From: Aureococcus anophagefferens
Taxonomy: Eukaryota; Sar; Pelagophyceae; Pelagomonadales; Pelagomonadaceae
DNA: 18,701 nt
NCBI RefSeq assembly: GCF_000186865.1
Contig: NW_008705597.1
Span: 8,028 to 26,728, forward strand
Direction: 5' to 3'
Below, in pieces: positions 16,025 through 18,701 of the stretch. Every line of letters begins with the position of its first letter. Position 1 is the first letter of the stretch. The notes beneath the pieces are model-generated. The model was not told where the DNA came from, ran no database searches, and was given only the letters and a program-made list of their open reading frames with translations. Both the position numbers and the translations under genes were made by a program.

Positions 16025-16110
16025 GATATCATATTGTATCCGCCCCGTATCCCCCGCCAATTTACCCCCGCACGGGGGTTGAACGGCGGATACCATATCC
16101 CCCTGCGGGA
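16025..16110. repeat. Flanking repeat with GTATCC words, related to 9262-9310 and 9741-9765
   Basis: ATCCGCCCC-x-TATCCCCCGCC occurs at 16038-16057 and, with one change, at 9273-9292 in the same orientation. Similar flanking words (GATA...CATAT before, ACCCCC after) also match. An inverted copy, GGCGGATAC, follows at 16084, and an inverted form of the long motif lies at 9743-9762. It marks both sides of the GC-rich island and may be a dispersed GC-rich repeat or a duplicated target region. Confidence 0.55.
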
Positions 16111-16375
16111 GAACGCCTCGGATTTCCCGCGTTCGATAGCCGGCTTTACGTCGCAAGTGGAGATCTCAGGTGACTGCCAGTCGGATGGCGATCCAACAAA
16201 AAATTTCCAGATCGAGGCCCATGGGGCAGAGATCAAGCTTTCCAAAGGCATCTCTCACCATAGCCAGAAGCCTGTTGCCATCGGTTTTCTCGATTTGATA
16301 TCAAGCCATGCGAACCGGGGACCTATCCCGGGGCGCCAAATACTCCAGCACTGAGGTCATTCATGTAGCAATTTT
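16111..16375. other. Intergenic stretch, open plus frame of doubtful value
   Basis: A plus-strand frame is open from 16034 to 16354, but its first third is the GTATCC repeat, and the rest (SQVEISGDCQSDGDP, IEAHGAEIKLSKG) has no family match. A GC hairpin, CCGGGG...CCCGGGG near 16317-16334, resembles the block at 9341-9358. I see no certain gene. Confidence 0.3.
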
Positions 16376-16384
16376 ATTTTATTT
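16370..16384 (-). terminator. Polyadenylation-type signal overlapping the stop codon
   Basis: On the minus strand the gene ends AAATAAAATAAAAT, so AATAAA hexamers overlap and follow the TAA stop of the membrane protein gene. In a eukaryote this would place poly(A) addition very close to the stop and give a very short 3' UTR. Confidence 0.45.
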
Positions 16385-17353
16385 AGCAGGGCCTACCTTC
16401 GTAGTACTCGCAGTGACAGCAAAGAGGCCCATGAAAGTCAAGAGATCAGCCCCCAAGAAAGCAAGCGCAATAAGGATTGAATGCACCGGTGCCAAAATAT
16501 GGGCGGGCGTCTCCAAGTCTTCTCCGATGTAGACAGACCAGCATTCTTTTATGGTATAGGTTGTTACACACCATGTCTTAGCAAACACTGTTGTGGGTGT
16601 GTTGTAGATGTAAGCAGGGTTATGCACCGCGCCGGGAATCCCTGCACCTGCTAGATCGACCATCCAGCCATTGTAGTCTAGCCCAGCAGTGAGCCAATGA
16701 ATGCCGTTCTGGCTATAAACTCGCAAAATGACTGCAATTTCTTCATCGGCATTCAACTTATCTGGAATTCCTTGCCAGGCAAAGGAGGGCAGACCAGCGA
16801 TAAAGCAATCACAACTGGTCCAATTGGAAAGTTGCACACATGGATCTGTCATCAAGTCAGGCGCAAGCAAATCGGTGAAAATGCATTCGGAAGGAACACA
16901 TTGAAGCAGTCTGGCGCAAAGCCCAACCGCGGCAAATGGAGTTACTTGTAGCAGGCAATCCGTCCACGCAATCATCGGTATATCGGGGCTTTCGAACACA
17001 TTTTGGCGCGACGGCCAATCCATCCCTGCGGAGTCATAATCATCGGTGAATGTCACCATATATGACAAATCAGACATGTCGGCAGGGACACCTACTGCCA
17101 GCATATAGGGCTCCATGTAGCAGGGAATCCCGGAAAAACTGGGTGCTGCAAAGAGTCCGGCGTAGTTCATTTTCAAAAGAGTGTCGTCGTAGGCAGCGCG
17201 GCGAGATACTTTGTCGCTGATTTTTCCCTGACGAAGACCGCTACGAAAAATCTCCTTCGCAAACTTCGCAACATTCGCCGGTATCATCATGGCGAAAATG
17301 AATGCAAAAAAAAGACCAGCGCTTATGGTCGCGACCTTGCAGCATGGATTCAT
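16379..17353 (-). CDS. Membrane protein with N- and C-terminal anchors, unknown family
   Basis: This is a 324-residue intact frame from ATG at 17353 (MNPCCKVAT) to TAA at 16379. The frame is open eight codons further to a TTG, but the ATG is the better start. Residues about 8-28 form a hydrophobic helix (ISAGLFFAFIFAMMI), a signal anchor or uncleaved signal. A hydrophobic helix near the end (SILIALAFLGADLLTFMGLF) is followed by a short tail. Between them lies a large, Cys-rich, probably lumenal or extracellular domain with an N-glycosylation sequon (NWTS), a CXC pair and several Trp residues. The layout of two anchors around one ectodomain resembles CD36-like topology, but no CD36 motif was recognised. 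It has no internal stop and uses TGG for Trp, so it fits the standard genetic code. Confidence 0.7.
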   Translation of the reverse strand: MNPCCKVATISAGLFFAFIFAMMIPANVAKFAKEIFRSGLRQGKISDKVSRRAAYDDTLLKMNYAGLFAAPSFSGIPCYMEPYMLAVGVPADMSDLSYMVTFTDDYDSAGMDWPSRQNVFESPDIPMIAWTDCLLQVTPFAAVGLCARLLQCVPSECIFTDLLAPDLMTDPCVQLSNWTSCDCFIAGLPSFAWQGIPDKLNADEEIAVILRVYSQNGIHWLTAGLDYNGWMVDLAGAGIPGAVHNPAYIYNTPTTVFAKTWCVTTYTIKECWSVYIGEDLETPAHILAPVHSILIALAFLGADLLTFMGLFAVTASTTKVGPAK

Positions 17354-17720
17354 GTCTGTGGCGTTGTTCGTAGGCAAGACAGCGCTTAAATCGCATGAAG
17401 GAATGATTGATATAGGATATAGAATATCAAGGAATGATACAAGATATGTAATGATGTGGGATAATAATAATAATTGGATTAGGAGCTGGGTATGTAGAGA
17501 GACAGAGAGGACTTGAGGGGAAATGGCAGTGTTCCTGACCTAGACTGAAAATGGAAAAGTGAGACGGGGCTGCTAAGCAGCCCGGATTCCCAACAGGAGA
17601 GGGTTACTCTATACTGTCTTAACGTGGAATAGAAAGGGCTCAGTAGGCTGAGCCTATGGTCCCTGGAGTAGAAGGAAGGGAGTAGACCTGGAGGGGAAGT
17701 CGAGGAAGAGTCAGGAAATA
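17354..17720. other. Upstream region of the membrane protein gene: AT-rich repeats and hairpins
   Basis: Next to the gene start lies an AT-rich block with ATATAG, GATATA and an AATAATAATAAT microsatellite (17463-17474), which could hold the minus-strand promoter, although no single TATA box stands out. Further out are two strong hairpins: GGGCTGC/GCAGCCC with loop TAA (17567-17583) and GGCTCAG/CTGAGCC with loop TAGG (17637-17654). A purine-rich stretch follows (about 17665-17715). No gene is supported here. Confidence 0.45.
17567..17654. repeat. Two perfect 7-bp hairpins, 53 bases apart
   Basis: GGGCTGC(TAA)GCAGCCC at 17567-17583 and GGCTCAG(TAGG)CTGAGCC at 17637-17654. They may be transcript-end signals or parts of a retroelement end near the copia fragments. 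No function is shown. Confidence 0.5.
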
Positions 17721-17888
17721 ATCCTCGAGTTTGGGAGACGTAGACCAATGCGATATTTCTTCCTGTCAGCTAAATTTATCTTTTTGTGTTGTGCATGCCA
17801 AGAATTCATGCAATGTAGAGAACGAAATATATCATCCAAGAATCCAATCCGCTGATCCCATTGGTCGGACGAGACTTCAGACGTCTGA

Positions 17889-18009
17889 GTTTCGAGCATG
17901 GTCCAACGATCTCTGACGCTGCGTTGGGCATATTATGGTTCACAGGGGAAGAAAACGAGAGTAGTTCGCCGTAGGAACTTGGGGTCAGAGATCCTGAAAC
18001 TTCAGTCCG
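17889..18009 (+). mobile_element. Copia reverse-transcriptase fragment, plus-strand copy
   Basis: Read on the plus strand, LTLRWAYYGSQGKKTRVVRRRNLGSE matches LTLRSAYSGPLWKKLRALRRTKSGSA of the minus-strand copy and corresponds to the LYGL-type segment of Ty1/copia reverse transcriptase. At DNA level the 121 bases form the left arm of an inverted repeat with 18116-18240; for example TCTGACGCTGCGTT and TACGGCGAA are shared. It is a short remnant pointing towards the second copy. Confidence 0.5.
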
Positions 18010-18019
18010 TCTCGTGGGG

Positions 18020-18478
18020 GAAAGCGCAGAAGCTGAGATCTCTGTTCCCCGCCCCCCAGCGCCGCGCGACGCGCCCACCGTGGCGTGTTCGACTTCTGCT
18101 GCCTCTCGCTTGACATGGAGTGACTTTTCGAGATCGCCGACCCCGACTTCGTACGGCGAAGTGCTCTCAGCTTCTTCCACAGTGGCCCGGAATATGCCGA
18201 ACGCAGCGTCAGATATTTGTTCGGCCATCGTTCAACCCCCTCAATTATCATTTGTCCGAATCCCGAATAATGAACCGCTCGTTCTGTGTATGGCCTGAGA
18301 TAGGACAAGGCCTGTCGGTAGATCGGATTGATAAACATATTGCGCTCCGCGCCCTGAATGAAGGCATTTGGGATGTCAATTTGATGGCACTTGGCCTTGT
18401 GCGTGACTGCTGCGGCGAGTACTAGCCGACAACTGGCAGGAGTGGCCATCGGACTACAGGACGCGTAGAGCGTACTCC
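18020..18478 (-). mobile_element. Ty1/copia reverse-transcriptase fragment, degenerate
   Basis: The minus frame reads YASCSPMATPASCRLVLAAA, then HQIDIPNAFIQGAERNMFINP, the classic copia RT block (family form: SPVxxxxSxRxLLAxA...HQxDVxxAFLxGxLxxxxYxxQP). The first catalytic Asp is retained in QIDI. After about 40 diverged residues comes LTLRSAYSGPLWKKL, the LYGLKQ-like region. The YxDD part is missing, as are integrase and RNase H. This is a truncated fossil. It extends further 5' than the plus-strand copy and converges on it. Confidence 0.6.
18116..18240. repeat. Right arm of inverted repeat with 17889-18009
   Basis: The reverse complement of this arm aligns with 17889-18009 over its whole length without large gaps. 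It carries homologous reverse-transcriptase sequence in opposite orientation. About 105 bases separate the arms. The similarity fades towards the centre near 18060. Confidence 0.6.
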
Positions 18479-18701
18479 AGACATCTTCAAAGCGCTAAAC
18501 ACAAACTGAAAACCAATGTCCCCGTGCCCATCCAAGAATCTTCTGGAAGAACCTAATGTGGCTGCGCCACGCACGCCCAACTTCGTTGGGCTTTTCGCTT
18601 TTTATTCAGATAAAATCATACTCATCCTCTTCTCTTCTTTAATTCGGGCACGACGCTCGCGAGCCTATTGATTTCGCATCAATCTCTTTTGTTCATTCTC
18701 T
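18479..18701. other. Terminal noncoding stretch with hairpin and T-run
   Basis: No gene is seen. GCCCAAC(TTC)GTTGGGC at 18575-18591 is a perfect hairpin followed by TTTTCGCTTTTT, which resembles a hairpin-plus-T terminator. In a eukaryote this would suit RNA polymerase III or an element end better than a bacterial-type terminator. The rest is AT-rich and featureless. Confidence 0.35.

Noticed and set aside
17500..17720. Copia LTR next to the reverse-transcriptase fragments
   Set aside because: The hairpins and purine-rich sequence are suggestive, but no TG...CA ends, primer-binding site or second copy could be found.
1..18701. Nuclear genetic code with all three stops reassigned genome-wide
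   Set aside because: The membrane protein gene at 16379-17353 is a clean standard-code frame with TAA next to AATAAA, and some PKS stops face Ala, Ser or Leu. Reassignment remains possible for the PKS transcript only, through editing or readthrough, not as a general claim.

Overview
The window looks like nuclear DNA of a eukaryotic microalga or related protist. A dinoflagellate, haptophyte or pelagophyte/stramenopile would all fit, and the sequence does not decide between them. The reasons are a multidomain polyketide synthase (PKS) without bacterial operon signals, a small GT...AG intron candidate, a PHD-finger protein, Ty1/copia reverse transcriptase pieces and a lone two-anchor membrane protein gene. 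No tRNA, rRNA or CRISPR array was seen.

Region 1 (1-about 9190, plus strand, moderate GC) holds a PKS-like assembly line. In order I read: a crotonase/enoyl-CoA hydratase-like domain (577-1218), tandem acyl carrier proteins ACP1 and ACP2 (1402-1884), ketosynthase KS1 (1966-3195), a linker with a weak dehydratase-like stretch, ACP3 (4111-4335), KS2 (4402-5740), ACP4 (5840-6100), an acyltransferase of fungal FAS/SAT type (6200-7240) and ACP5 (7400-7610). A crotonase beside a tandem ACP recalls beta-branching PKSs. The striking point is that the crotonase-to-KS2 part stays in one reading frame for about 4.9 kb, and the KS2 end to ACP5 in a second frame, while dozens of TAA, TAG and TGA codons interrupt it. 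Where two copies of a domain can be aligned inside the window, many stops fall where the other copy has Gln (CAG) or Arg (CGA, CGG, CGC, AGA). Catalytic Cys, His and Ser residues are kept. This is either indel-free C-to-T decay of a pseudogene (RIP-like or 5-methylcytosine deamination) or a gene whose stops are corrected or read through.

Region 2 (about 9500-15930) is a strongly GC-rich island with a different codon style, read on the minus strand. Three open segments share one frame: a disordered RS-rich segment (14825-15420), a segment with an AT-hook and coiled coil (12371-14572), and a segment with a C4HC3 PHD finger, a globular domain and an acidic tail (9947-12370). It is edged by clusters of GTATCC/GGATAC words, short inverted repeats and related flanking sequences. 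I read it as a probable DNA mobile element or transferred GC-rich gene. The family is not securely recognised.

Region 3 (about 15930-18701) returns to moderate GC. It has an intact 324-residue membrane protein gene on the minus strand (16379-17353), hairpin-rich noncoding sequence, and two convergent fragments of a copia reverse transcriptase that form an inverted repeat (17889-18240).
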